A stretch of DNA of 64,000 bases from Drosophila pseudoobscura (taxonomy: Eukaryota > Arthropoda > Insecta > Diptera > Drosophilidae): NCBI RefSeq assembly GCF_009870125.1, contig NC_046683.1, forward strand, positions 51,413,869 to 51,477,868, given 5' to 3'. The stretch's first letter is position 1; each line of letters opens with the position of its first letter. Positions 13,722 through 23,889 of the stretch are shown here, in pieces. The position numbers and the translations under genes are program-made. Under the pieces are notes generated by a model. That model did not search any database. It was not told the origin of the DNA and saw only the letters and a list, made by a program, of their open reading frames with translations.

Positions 13722-15386
13722 TCACACTTTATTCAGGAGATAGAATTCGCAGAGAAACGAGACGGTGGCGAGTAGCAGGCCGCCCAACCAGAGGCCCCCA
13801 ATCACATAGTAATACTCGACGTCGTTCGAGCGGACTTCCATGTAGCGATCCCTGAAACCGAACTGTATCTGGCCGCTCTGGACGCCGTGGCGGTACGAGT
13901 CCCACTTCATCTTCTGCTGGATGCCGCTCTCGAATATCCGGAGCGTAAAGTCGTTGAAGAGCCGCAGATAGGGACGACCGAAGGACGAGGGTATCTGGTG
14001 GGGCTGCTGGTACAGGATCTCGGGCAGTTTCCGGAATATGGGAAAGCGCAAGAGCTTCTGCTGGTACAGAATAAAGTCGATGCGATCCTCGTAGCCGGAA
14101 TGGACACAGCAGGTGTTCAGCTCGCGCCGCAGATCGTCCGTCTTCTCGTTGGAGCCGACCAGAATGCGCCGGATCACGGCCGGACGATTGGCGAACTGGC
14201 TGCGCACGAGGGCGGCATCGTAGGCGATCATGTACCACTTGAGATCGGTGCCGGGCAGGTCGTCCACCGTGTCGATCTCCCGCTCGTATAGCCGGGCCGC
14301 CAGGCTCGTCGACAGCTGGGCCAGGTACAGATTGGTCAGCACGAAGCCGCCGGCTGTCAGCAGGACAAAGGTCAGGATGTCGCGGGGCGAGCCTGGGCCC
14401 CGGGCGCCGCCCAGGAACAGGGCCAGGCAGAGGGCCTCCAGGAAGGCGGCGCTCGCGTTGAGCCGCCCCCGGGACAGCACCAGCAGGGCCGCCGAGCAGT
14501 AGACGAGCACCAGCAGCCACGCGAGCCACGTGCCCCACGTGAAGGGCCGCACCAAATAGAGGAACGTGGCCAGCGGCCTGGAGGAGGGCACCATCATCAC
14601 ACAGTTCTCGAGATACAGCACCTTCGTAGGGACGTAGTACTCGTCGGCAGGCACCATCAGATACGGAATGAGGTCGATCGTGCGGTTGGCCAGCAGTCCG
14701 ATGGCCTGGTCCACGGACGTGATGTAGATCAGCTGCTTGGTGCCGTTGAAGTGCTTCACGAACTCGAGGACCATGTTCAGCATGTAGCCGGCCAGGATCA
14801 GGCGGTTGTGGCTGTCCCGAAAGCCAAAGCAGCGCGGTCCCCCGTTGTAGGCCAGCCCCGTGGTGATGTTGTACCCCTGAAAGTCCCACAGCATGCCCCG
14901 GGTCCGCCGGTAGTACTCCCCCACAGAGCCCAGGGACAGCAGTCGCAGTTTCGGATACGGCATGAAGCTGTACAGCCTTCCCGAAGCCGCCTCCATCGCC
15001 AGGATGTGCACCATGCCCTGGCGCCAGCAGTAGCCAAAGATTTCCAGCAGTTCTCCAGCCCCCGGGTAGACGATGAGCACCTGCAGATGCTGGTAGCGCC
15101 ACAGCCAGGCCGTCAGGTACTCGAGGGTCGCTCGTGTCTGTCCCTCCTCCAGTCGAACGATGGTCAGCGTGCGACTGCTGTAGTTCCCCTCGAGCACCAA
15201 TTGGATGGCCGCATCGCGTATCCAAAGACTCGCCACCGAAGGCTGCGGCCCGGTGGCGGCCAGAAGGTCCGATCTGTTGCCAAAGTCGAGGAAAACATTC
15301 AGCTGCATGCCGTACAGGCCATTCAGCTCCTGGATGGTCGAGAGCAGCGCGAGGTTCTGCAGCGCGTTGAGGCTCAGCAAGTCCAT
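13722..15386 (-). CDS. Divergent ionotropic receptor (IR), downstream copy of the pair
   Basis: Predicted 554-residue ligand-gated cation channel subunit of the insect IR branch of the glutamate receptor superfamily, expected at the dendritic membrane of chemosensory neurons. The frame is intronless. Seen in order: a divergent N-terminal region; a ligand-binding S1 half with the family-like PRCFGF (185-190) and AGYMLN (199-204); PLATFLYLVRPF (271-282) just before membrane segment M1 (about 285-305); a short pore-loop region (about 313-330); M3 (about 338-362) with LYLAQLSTSL at 353-362, the degraded counterpart of the glutamate-receptor SYTANLAAF motif; S2 with LPEILYQ (454-460) and FNDFTLRIFESGI (477-489); and M4 (about 525-548). 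I chose the ATG at 15386 because a TATA box lies 37 bases upstream of it; an in-frame upstream ATG at 15497 would precede that TATA box. The predicted signal peptide is weak. The ligand and the exact melanogaster ortholog are unknown to me. Confidence 0.9.
   Translation of the reverse strand: MDLLSLNALQNLALLSTIQELNGLYGMQLNVFLDFGNRSDLLAATGPQPSVASLWIRDAAIQLVLEGNYSSRTLTIVRLEEGQTRATLEYLTAWLWRYQHLQVLIVYPGAGELLEIFGYCWRQGMVHILAMEAASGRLYSFMPYPKLRLLSLGSVGEYYRRTRGMLWDFQGYNITTGLAYNGGPRCFGFRDSHNRLILAGYMLNMVLEFVKHFNGTKQLIYITSVDQAIGLLANRTIDLIPYLMVPADEYYVPTKVLYLENCVMMVPSSRPLATFLYLVRPFTWGTWLAWLLVLVYCSAALLVLSRGRLNASAAFLEALCLALFLGGARGPGSPRDILTFVLLTAGGFVLTNLYLAQLSTSLAARLYEREIDTVDDLPGTDLKWYMIAYDAALVRSQFANRPAVIRRILVGSNEKTDDLRRELNTCCVHSGYEDRIDFILYQQKLLRFPIFRKLPEILYQQPHQIPSSFGRPYLRLFNDFTLRIFESGIQQKMKWDSYRHGVQSGQIQFGFRDRYMEVRSNDVEYYYVIGGLWLGGLLLATVSFLCEFYLLNKV
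13728..13733 (-). terminator. AATAAA hexamer overlapping the end of the IR frame
   Basis: On the minus strand the hexamer AATAAA encodes the Asn-Lys pair two codons before the stop (LLNKV-stop). It is the only canonical poly(A) signal I see close to the stop, so cleavage may fall within a few tens of bases of it and leave a very short 3' UTR. Confidence 0.35.
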
Positions 15387-15422
15387 TGAGGCGACTCGGG
15401 ACTCTGCCGCACGGCCCTGCCG

Positions 15423-15431
15423 CTTTTTATA
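15423..15431 (-). promoter_or_regulatory. TATA box of the downstream IR gene
   Basis: TATAAAAAG on the minus strand, beginning 45 bases upstream of the chosen ATG. A start site about 30 bases downstream would give a 5' UTR of roughly 15 bases. This supports initiation at the internal methionine rather than at 15497. Confidence 0.55.
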
Positions 15432-15783
15432 GGCCCCCCCATGGGCCGTCATTAGTCCATCAATCCATGGCCGACACTGCCTCCTGGCACGTTGCACAAT
15501 GCAAATGATTGCCTCTTATCAGGCCACAAAAAGCGCATGTCATCGGGCGTCCTCAATTGCTGCCCGGCCAGGGGCTAATATTACGAATTAGGGCCCTCAA
15601 AGGGGGCTCTTCAGCCGAATCCCTGCGCACCCCAATCGAAAGCCCCCACTCCAGCTCTGGTTTAATTCATTTAAGTGCAGTTTTTCGACTCGTGCCGCCT
15701 TGTGGGGCAACAATTTTGGGCTGCATTATGGGGTACCCCTGATATTATTCCACATAAAAATCAGCTAAACGGAGGAAGAGTGT

Positions 15784-15925
15784 CCACGCTCATCGGAAAG
15801 TGCTGATTCGTGATATGGAGAAGGGATTTCCACGCTCATTCGAAAGGGCTGATTCTTGCTATGGAGATGGGAGGAGAAAGAATGCCCACGCTCATTCGAA
15901 AGTGCTGATTCTTGCCTTGGAGAAT
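15784..15925. repeat. Three-unit tandem repeat between the IR genes
   Basis: Three imperfect units begin with CCACGCTCAT at 15784, 15830 and 15886 and continue with a shared GAAAG(T/G)GCTGATTC core and TATGGAGA-like ends (spacing 46 and 56 bases). The array lies just beyond the 3' end of the upstream IR gene and about 0.4 kb upstream of the downstream IR start, so it could influence either. No known binding site was recognised. Confidence 0.85.
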
Positions 15926-16010
15926 AAGAATGCCTTCCCCATAAGAAATCTGCTTATAGACGATTAATACACATTTAGAATCATTATTCGATACGAAATT
16001 CAACCGAAAT

Positions 16011-17702
16011 CTAAGCTTTTCTAGCATGAGGCAGGCATTTCTCGACCAAAAACACAATGGCGCTGGTGAGCCATCCGATAGCGAGCAAGATATATGTGCA
16101 ATAGTAGAACTCCATGTCGAAGACCTGGATGCGCAGCCCCGGGGATGTGTGGAAGCGTATCTCGCCACTGTATATGCCCTCCAGGTAGGCGTCCCCCCGC
16201 CATTTCAGCAATATGCCCGACTCAAAGATGCCCCGGAGGTAGTCGTTGAAGAGGGCCGCAAAGGGGAGGCCGTGCCGCAGGCCCACAAAGAAGGGCACCT
16301 GGTAGAAGACCTCCGGCAGGGTCTTGAACAGCGGCACACGCAGATACTTCTGCTGAAAGAGCTCGAAGTGCAGACGATCCTCCATGGCCTGGTAGACGTA
16401 GGTGGTGTTCAGATGCTTGCGATGGTAGAAGACGTCGTCGAGCGGCGCCTTGAGGGCGATGTTGATGAGGGCCGGCTGGATGACCTTCGATCTGGTGAGG
16501 TTCGTCAGGAACTCGATGTCGAACTCGTCCATCAGCATTTTGCGATCGGCGGCGGCCAGATCGTCGAAGCTGTTGATCTGCCGCATGTACAGGCCCGTCG
16601 TCAGGGAGCTCGAGAGCTGCGCCTGGTACATGGTGTTCAGTATGAAGCCGACGGTGAAGAGGGCCAGGAACACGAGGACATGCCGCAGTCCCTGCGTGAA
16701 GTGGCGCATGCTGCTCATCGACTGCTGCAGCATCAGCTGCATCACCTGCAGGAAGGTGGCGCTGAGGCTGCTGGTCTCGTCGCGCATCCAGCGGATGACG
16801 ACGGTGGCCAGGACCAGGCAGCCGATCAGCGCCGCCCACACGGAGCCCTCGAACGGCCGCACAATGTACAGGCTCTTGGCCAGGGGCCGGGCCCACGGCA
16901 CCATGATGAAGCCGTTCACGTTGAAGAGCACGTGGCTGCGATAGAAGTAGACCCAGCCCAGGGTGTGCAGGATCCTGGGCGCCATGTCGATGCCCCCCCG
17001 CTGGTACAGCTGCAGGCCCTCGGCCAGGGGCAGGGGATCCACGGCCGGCAGGACGGCCACCTCCGTGCCGTTGTGGGCCGCGATGAACTCGTGCAGCAGC
17101 TCGTACATGTAGCCCGCGTAGACGGTCCGGCCCCAGCGGTTCGTGTAGTGGAAGCAGCGCGGCGACATCGTCTCCACGCTGATGTGCACCGCCTGCCCCT
17201 GCAGGTCGCGGAGGCGCGTCAGGCGGTGGTACTCCGCCACGCTGGCCACTCGGCGTACCCGCACGCTGGGATACGGCTGGTACGTGTACAGTCCCGCGTC
17301 GCTTCGGTTCAGAGCCAGGGCGCGCAGGAGCCCCCGGCCCAGGGCCCACTCGAAGGGAAACTCCTGCGGCGAGGACAGCACAAAGAGCACCGGCAGGTGC
17401 TGCAGTCCCCACAGCAGCTGCCCCATCCCCGACAGCGTTCGATTGCCGCCCCCACAGGCGATCGTCAGGGATCGCTCACTGAAGCGCCCCAGTATCCTGG
17501 GCAGCGGCTCGGCCGAGTCCGTGTTGAGCAGGAGGTTGGGCAGCCCCTGGCGGGGCAGCAGCTCGTCGAGGTGCCCCCCACAATCCAGATAGATGTTCAG
17601 CTCCAGTCGGAGATCTCCATTCAGCTGCCGGATCACCTCCGAGGCTCTGAAGGCACCCAGGCCGCCAGCCGGCAGCAGCAAAAGCCAACAAATCAAAGAC
17701 AT
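16011..17702 (-). CDS. Divergent ionotropic receptor (IR), upstream copy of the pair
   Basis: Predicted 563-residue IR subunit, intronless, same strand as its neighbour. It starts with a convincing signal peptide (about 1-17, hydrophobic WLLLLPAGGLGA). The ligand-binding region includes PRCFHY (181-186), AGYMYE (196-201) and NGTEV (211-215). ARPLAKSLYIVRPF (271-284) precedes M1 (about 287-305). A pore-region helix follows, then M3 (about 341-368) with MYQAQLSSSLT (358-368) replacing the glutamate-receptor SYTANLAAF motif, S2 with LPEVFYQ (462-468) and FNDYLRGIFESGI (485-497), and M4 (about 531-553). It shares motif order and many residues with the downstream gene, so the pair looks like an old tandem duplication that has diverged strongly. 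The third codon positions are markedly G/C-rich, and long frames are open on the opposite strand as a result. IR47/52/60/67/68/94-type divergent receptors are the general class; I cannot name the ortholog. Confidence 0.9.
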   Translation of the reverse strand: MSLICWLLLLPAGGLGAFRASEVIRQLNGDLRLELNIYLDCGGHLDELLPRQGLPNLLLNTDSAEPLPRILGRFSERSLTIACGGGNRTLSGMGQLLWGLQHLPVLFVLSSPQEFPFEWALGRGLLRALALNRSDAGLYTYQPYPSVRVRRVASVAEYHRLTRLRDLQGQAVHISVETMSPRCFHYTNRWGRTVYAGYMYELLHEFIAAHNGTEVAVLPAVDPLPLAEGLQLYQRGGIDMAPRILHTLGWVYFYRSHVLFNVNGFIMVPWARPLAKSLYIVRPFEGSVWAALIGCLVLATVVIRWMRDETSSLSATFLQVMQLMLQQSMSSMRHFTQGLRHVLVFLALFTVGFILNTMYQAQLSSSLTTGLYMRQINSFDDLAAADRKMLMDEFDIEFLTNLTRSKVIQPALINIALKAPLDDVFYHRKHLNTTYVYQAMEDRLHFELFQQKYLRVPLFKTLPEVFYQVPFFVGLRHGLPFAALFNDYLRGIFESGILLKWRGDAYLEGIYSGEIRFHTSPGLRIQVFDMEFYYCTYILLAIGWLTSAIVFLVEKCLPHARKA

Positions 17703-19266
17703 GTTGCAGCCCAGAAGCCCGCCAAAAGGACACTGTATCCCTAGAGCCGCAGGTCTTACGGTTTTAAGAATTATCCATAGCCTGCGGCAAATAGTCGGAA
17801 GGCGGTTCCAAGTGCAAGTCGTGCCCCAGAGTCATAGACGATTTGGTCTTATCGCAAAATCTACCAAATTGCCGCCTTGACCACGACCACGACCAGGTAA
17901 TTGTTTTATGGTCTATGGGGCAGGGGCAGGGGCAGGGTCGCTGAGATATTGCTAATAGAATTACAATAATTGCATGAAATGTCCGCTAAACTGGGCGATG
18001 ATCTAAGAAAATTATGTCAGTGTTTCGTGGCATTCGATGAGAGATACAACAAGTGAAGGGCCACAGGCCAGAGAAGATCTACCAAGTAGCCGAGGTGTCA
18101 AATGGGAAGGGCTTTTCTACAAGGAATGGCTGCCTTCTTATGGGGCTCTTCTCGGCACAAAAGGCAGAGATTGAAGCCAAGAAGGTTCTGGTGAGGGAAA
18201 TCCCTTTAGACCTTAGGGTTCTCGGAGCCCTTAAGCTCTTAGGACCTCGTTTAAGGCCGTGTCTTCCCCTTTCTGTGCTGTGTTTGGTCTTTCTGGGCTC
18301 ATAGATGGACATGTGATTCATCTAATCACTGGGGGCTAACCCTTTGGCTGCCATTGCTGCCGTTCTCTAACTCGTTAGCCCACAGCCAAGAGACAGCAAT
18401 TGGCCACAAACAAATCGCATTGAGATTGAAATTGAAATTGAAATCGCTCATAAATTCAGTTGCTAATTGCAAAGAATGGCACAGACCTTGGCTTGGCCTG
18501 GCTTGGGCAATGGCTACTGCAGAGAAGAAAAAAAACAGAGAGAAAAAATTATGAAGCTGCTGCTTCATCGGTACGAAAATAACAATAAATAAATATAAAT
18601 TTCAAACGCGCAAACATAAAGAGCTATTGACTGTTGACTTTTATGAACAATTAGGCGGTGGCGGTGGCGGTGGCGGGGGTGGCGGCGTGCCACTTAAAAT
18701 GGCGTATATGTAGATTCTCCTCTCCAACGATTGCAGATACGCGCCAAACAAAAGATACTCTGGTCTGGCCGTACGTATAAGGCCGTTTGGCTAATCGGAA
18801 TGGTAATGGCTTCTCTATGGGCCTGGCCCAATAATAAACAACAATTGATTGGATCCGAACAACTGTTGGCTCAATGGGGCTGGCGGAGGAGGTGGAGGAG
18901 GAGGTGGAGGAGGAGGCGGAGGCTGGCTGTCTGTCTATTTGGGGGCGTGCCATGGAGGGAGTCTGAGAGGCATTCGGACTTTAATTAATGCATTCAAAGC
19001 ATTTATGTAAATGCCGGGGAAATAATTTATCACCCCATTCAAAGAGAACAACGGAGCAAATGTCGAATGCCGAATGCCGAATGCCACTACTACTCGTATA
19101 CCAATCAAATGTTCCATCCAAGCATTGCAATACAATGGACACTGGCTGGAGGGGGGCTGGAGGGGGCAGTCTTGGGTTTACCCTAGCAAAGAGGCGTCCC
19201 ATGACTTCGACGAGCGGTGAACAGAGAGAACAGGGCATCGTTTGATTGCAGTATTTGCTGCGCTCT
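17703..19266. other. Intergenic DNA upstream of the IR pair
   Basis: No supported gene. The first few hundred bases must hold the promoter of the upstream IR gene; I see no clear TATA box. Other content: a GGGGCA repeat (17917-17935), an ATTGAAATTGAA repeat (18425-18445), GGCGGT (18655-18680) and GGAGGA tracts (18886-18922). Confidence 0.55.
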
Positions 19267-19484
19267 CTTTTCGGGTCTTATTTTGCTTCGTACAACAGCA
19301 AAACTTTGTTCTTCTCGCTCTCTCGCATCGAATTTGAGGTCAAGGCGCTTTCGGTAGAGCGGAGCTTTGAAGCGCCTTCAGTAGAGCGGAGCTTTAAAGC
19401 GTCTACAGTAGAGCGGAGCTTCAAGGCGCTCTCACTGGTGCGAAGCTCTCTCAGTAGTGCGTAGCGTAAAATAAGACCCGAAAG
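19267..19484. mobile_element. Candidate non-autonomous element with inverted ends and a 27-bp internal repeat
   Basis: A perfect 15-base inverted pair, TTCGGGTCTTATTTT at 19270-19284 and its reverse complement at 19468-19482, encloses an array of units starting TAGAGCGGAGCT at 19355, 19382 and 19409, then TGGTGCGAAGCT at 19436 (period 27), with a final shorter unit at 19455. No coding frame is inside. Relatives of both the ends and the units occur near 27.4, 42.3 and 46.7 kb. This looks like a MITE- or foldback-type element; I could not identify a target-site duplication. Confidence 0.55.
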
Positions 19485-20309
19485 ACAGTAAGCGTACAAT
19501 CTCGATCACGTCATGGCCTTCGTATTGGCTAAAAGCGCGAGTTGTCGTCTCAGACGAGAGCACAAGGAGTAAAGGATAGAAGGGGAGAGCGGAAGAGCGG
19601 AAGAGCCGAAGAGTGAGTGCATCACGAGGTTAGCTGTCGCTGAGAGTGCGAAAGAGATGCGAGTACCTCATTGCCTTTCCCTTCACTTCGTGGAGCAACA
19701 TGTATCTAAAAAACCCAGCAACAAGTGTCTTTGCAAGTGTATCTAAGTCTTCGGCTTCGCTTTCGGCTTCCGTTTTTTTTTTCTCTCTTTTTTTTTGTAA
19801 GTTTCAATAATTTGTGTGTGTGTTTTTTTTTGTTTTTTTTGCTGTTCTGTCGATCATTAGTGTAACCGCCCACGCATTGGGCATTAGGTGGGCGTGGCCG
19901 CGCAACGTTGCACGCCGCACATTGCAGGGCGGCATTTCGTTTGATTTTCCTACAGATTTTCTAGATGATTGTTTGGGCTGTACGAGCGAATACGAGTATT
20001 TCCATGTAATTAGTACTTAATTTATAATTTTTGTGGCGCATAAAAATTGCAATATCTCTCCGTCCTTTTCCCTCAACGAATTTGAATCTCTCTCTTTCGC
20101 TAGCTGTCTCTCTGTCTCCCTCTCTCTCACTCGCGTTGTTCTGTGTGTTTGTTTGAGAAATCGGCGCAAGGTTACGAGATTCAAGATACTAGATACGAGC
20201 CATGAGCCACGAGAAGGCGTGCAGTGGGCTGGCCCCCAGAGGCGCTGCCGTGTGGGTGTACGAACTTTTTTCCTTGGGCGGAATTTTTGTGGGATGCATT
20301 CTGATTGAT
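19485..20309. other. Intergenic DNA, no supported gene
   Basis: Contains AGAGCGGAAGAGC repeats (19586-19612), a T-rich run (19771-19800), a GT stretch (19813-19822) and a GGCGTGG-type GC-box pair with CGCCCAC/GTGGGCG arms around 19867-19895. Nothing coding is visible. Confidence 0.5.
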
Positions 20310-20940
20310 GATTGCCAGGCGGAAATAATAAATAAATACGAATAAATAATAATTCATAAATATACATAAGTAGTAAAAAGCAAAGAAATATAAATAATAA
20401 ATAAAAATAGATAATAAATAATGATAAGAAATAAATAAATATAAGCAATAAATAAAAATAACAAATAATAATAAAAATAAATAATAAATAAAAATATCAA
20501 TAATAAATAAAAATAGATAATAACTAAATAAAGATAATAATTAAACATAAATACTAGCTAAATATAAATAATAAATAAACATAAATACTAACTCAATATA
20601 AATAATTAATAAATAGAAATAAAAATATAAAAAATAAATAAAAATATAAATATTAAATAAAAATATAAAGAATAAATAGTTATAAAAAATAAATAAATAT
20701 AAAAAATCCATAATAATAAAAAATAATAAGAAAAATAAATAAATAAATACAAGTATATAAGAAATTAAAATAAATAAATAATTACAAATAACCATAAAAA
20801 ATCAATAAATATAAAAAATAAACAAATATAAACAATACATAATAATAATAAATAATAAATACAAAAATACACTTAAATAAGCAATTAATATAAATAAATA
20901 AATACAGAAATAAATAATAAATAAATATAAATAAAGTTTG
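20310..20940 (+). repeat. A-rich AATAAA tract
   Basis: About 630 bases consisting almost only of AATA, AAATA and AAATAAATA units, strongly A-rich on the plus strand. It contains dozens of AATAAA hexamers in one orientation. The minus strand shows long Tyr/Phe/Ile/Leu frames that are translation artefacts of the repeat. Confidence 0.85.
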
Positions 20941-22193
20941 TATAAGCTAAATATGGAACCACATATATGGTTTTTTTTTTTAATTTTTGTTACTTTAAAT
21001 TCATATAAACTACGAGTAAAAGCAATCAAAGCCCATAGATTGAATTCTGAATCAAAGATACCCGCTGTGGTAGGAAAAACAATCAGGGAACTGCCTGCAA
21101 TCTGCCTTCACTTTTTCTTTTGTGCCCCGGCCAACACTTTGGCAAACAATTTCCGCAAATTAAACAACAATTTCTATCTTGTATCTGCGCCACGATACGT
21201 ATCGCATCGCATTGCATCGCATTGCATCGCATCCCATCCGAGGCGAGCGCTTAGCTCGCTCTTTTCTTTCCATTATTCAATCATTAAGTACTGCAATTAC
21301 GGGAGGGATCCAAGGATCCCTGTCCAAGGAATTTCCATTGCGAGAGAGGGAGAGGGGGGGGTCGAGACGAGGGCAGTGGATGCTCATCCAATCGCTGGGG
21401 CATACAATTATATAACAGTCGAGCGAGTTAATGCGACTAACTAGAAATAAATAAACAAGGCAGCCAACCGGTGGGGGGGTGGGGGTGGAGGGTACTGTGG
21501 CAGGCGCCCAACAGAAGCAACAGCCACTGCCACACTGCCACTGCCACATCACTCAATCTTCATTGTGGTCGTCAATCAAGGCTACTGCCTGCCCGACTAC
21601 TGTGCGTACAATGGGCTGCGGTGGGGGGGTGGGGAGGGGCTATCGGATCGGTTCTCGACTCTCGGGAGTTTGGGGGCACCGCATAATGATAGAGCAGGCC
21701 CGCGCGCTTCGTGGCGTTAGCCAGAGCGACGTGGTGGCTTACTCAATTACCTTTGACTAAATTATGGCCAATTGTTGCATTGAACATGTGTTGCATAATT
21801 ATGGGCTGTGGCAGGCCACGTACGCTCCTGCTGCTGCTGCAAGTTGGTAGCGTGGCGCTGCAAGCATGAAATTTGATTACTGCTTATAGATTAGGGGGGG
21901 CCCCAGCGATAGCCGAATGCCGTGCCGCCGGGGCTCTTCAGACTCTTGAACTTCGTGTTGCCACTAAATGGTGTTGCAAACTGCGGCCACGTTGACAGGT
22001 TAATGGTTAACGGTATACCTTTGGCTATGCCGATACTTTGGGACAGGGCGTTAACTACTTTGCTCCACAAAGCAAATCAATTTTTTCTCTCTCTCTTTTT
22101 TTCTCTCTCGTTTTCTAGTTCGACTGCAACATTGTTGTTTTCTTCTGCGGCAATTAGCGTCGCAACATTTACGAGTGCCAGACAAATTACCGG

Positions 22194-22205
22194 GCAACAT
22201 GTTGC
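22194..22205. promoter_or_regulatory. GCAACATGTTGC palindrome, copy 1
   Basis: Perfect 12-base palindrome. Three further perfect and four one-mismatch copies lie between 24.9 and 43.0 kb. The centre ACATGT fits the ACANNTGT site reported for Iroquois-class homeodomain proteins, an inference only. Confidence 0.45.
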
Positions 22206-22262
22206 AATTAAAATAACGGCACGCCAACTTTCTCGCCCGCAAAACCAAAACAACAACAAATC

Positions 22263-22341
22263 TATGTGTACATATGTGTATATGCATGTGTATATACATG
22301 TGTATATGTTGCTAGTGCGCGAGCGCGCGCGCGCGCGTGCG
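22263..22341. repeat. Alternating purine-pyrimidine tract
   Basis: 22263-22309 is 47 bases of uninterrupted alternating pyrimidine-purine sequence (TG/TA type). After a 13-base interruption, a GC-type alternating run occupies 22323-22341. Such sequence can adopt Z-DNA or cruciform structure. Confidence 0.8.
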
Positions 22342-23889
22342 ACAACAAAACCTACAGCCATGGGATACCCTAGGAAAGAGTGAAACGGAGAGGGGGATAT
22401 CTGCACTACCCCTTGACTAAGACTTCTCTCTCTCTCTCTCTCCCAGTGGGGAATACCCTTGGAAAGAGAGTGGGTCCTATGGTTCTTCCTCATCTTGGAC
22501 CCGCGGGGAGTATATCTCCAGCTTCGACCCGCGAAACCGCAGCATTTCGTTCAAGTTGTTGCTGTTGCATGGCCGCTATTGTGGTTGTTGTTTGTTGTTT
22601 GTTGCGAGTTTATGGCACAAAACACTTAAAAGCCAAGAGAGCCAAACCTTTCGCACACACAAATTCAATTTGTTTGCATTTTAATTGTCGCCAAAGCCCA
22701 AAGAAAAATTGCCAACAACTCGTCGCATTGCCACACGACAGTTGGCTGGCTGTTGCACGGCACACACACACAGCACACACACACGCACACACACATCGAT
22801 TTTATGGCCATATCCTACGCATTTCCAATGCGCGCTGCGCCTGTTAACAGCTTTGTCCGAGGGTGTGTTAAATATTTTTTATGGCTTACTTTTGTGTGGC
22901 ATTTTTGGCTTAAAGCCTGCATTGCGACCGACTGCCTTGTTTTTTTTTATGGATATTAAAGCCTCGAGAGCATACGTTTTTGGCCCTCATGTGTTGTTTG
23001 TGGGCGCAAAAACTTCAAGATAAATATGTGCTAAAAGTCAAGAAAAACACAAAGCGCTTGGCGATAATACACCAAATTCCAAAAAAAAACTATAGAAAAT
23101 GGGGAAAAATGTGTGCCTGGAAGATTATATTTTCTAGGAGCCAAAGAGCTTACCTTACGTGATCTGTAACGATAGAGAGATAAAATCAAGTTTTAATAAA
23201 CATTTTACTGGTTATATTTTAGATTTAAATCATAAGCCCCCCCCCCCAAGCCCCCATGAAATTGTATACCAAATAAAAAAAAAAGAAGCTAGATCCCAGA
23301 TTATAATTTCACAGAAAGCAATTTCCAATTGAGTAGGAAAAGAGTATCAAATAACTGGGGAAAAATACCCGATTGTTTGTGTGGTCCCTTAGCCGTTGTA
23401 AGCAGTGATTTAAGCCCTGGTCCGTGGAGGCTGTTAAGCCTCAGACAGAGACGGAGAGGGAGACGGAGACGGAGACAGAGACGGAGACTATGAAGCCCCA
23501 GTGTCGTGAGACACACGAAAAAGTGTGATATAGAGGAAACAGTGGATGGTGGGGGGTAAAACAGCAAATCAATAACCAAGCAACACCTGCAACAGCACAA
23601 ACAACAAACAACAAACAGCGAGAGCTGTCAAAAGAGCTCTCGGGTCTGCCAATTGTCGACAATCAATCAACTATTGTTGTTAAGTGCCCCGTTTATGTGG
23701 CTGATTTTTTATTGCAAACGCATTTCCCCCCCCAACCGCCCCACCGCCCCGCCCCTGAAACAACAAGAAAAAAACAAAAACCAGACGGGGAGAGTGGCTG
23801 TTGAAAGAGGGTTTTGCTTGGCCATCGATGAATTTGGAATACACTCTTTGGGGAGGAAATCATCGCAAAACCCATCAAAACTTGGTTTT

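Larger units (their letters stand above)
20941..23889. other. Non-coding DNA with CATCG, alternating Pu/Py and AC repeats
   Basis: No supported gene. Content: CATCGCATTG repeats (21200-21236), the first perfect GCAACATGTTGC palindrome (22194-22205), alternating purine-pyrimidine DNA (22263-22341), a (CT)n run (22425-22442), CACACA tracts (22760-22794), and a GGAGAC tract (23450-23490). Confidence 0.5.

Noticed and set aside
14751..15389. 212-codon plus-strand frame opposite the downstream IR gene
   Set aside because: Same antisense effect; no recognisable protein features.
16026..17744. 572-codon open frame on the plus strand opposite the upstream IR gene
   Set aside because: It mirrors the GC-rich third positions of the receptor gene, which remove stops on the other strand. 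Its product is a Gln/His/Val-rich string with no domain, whereas the minus strand shows receptor motifs throughout.
20017..21029. Tyr/Phe/Ile/Leu-rich 'membrane protein' frames on the minus strand
   Set aside because: They are translations of AATAAA repeats, and similar frames appear at every such block.
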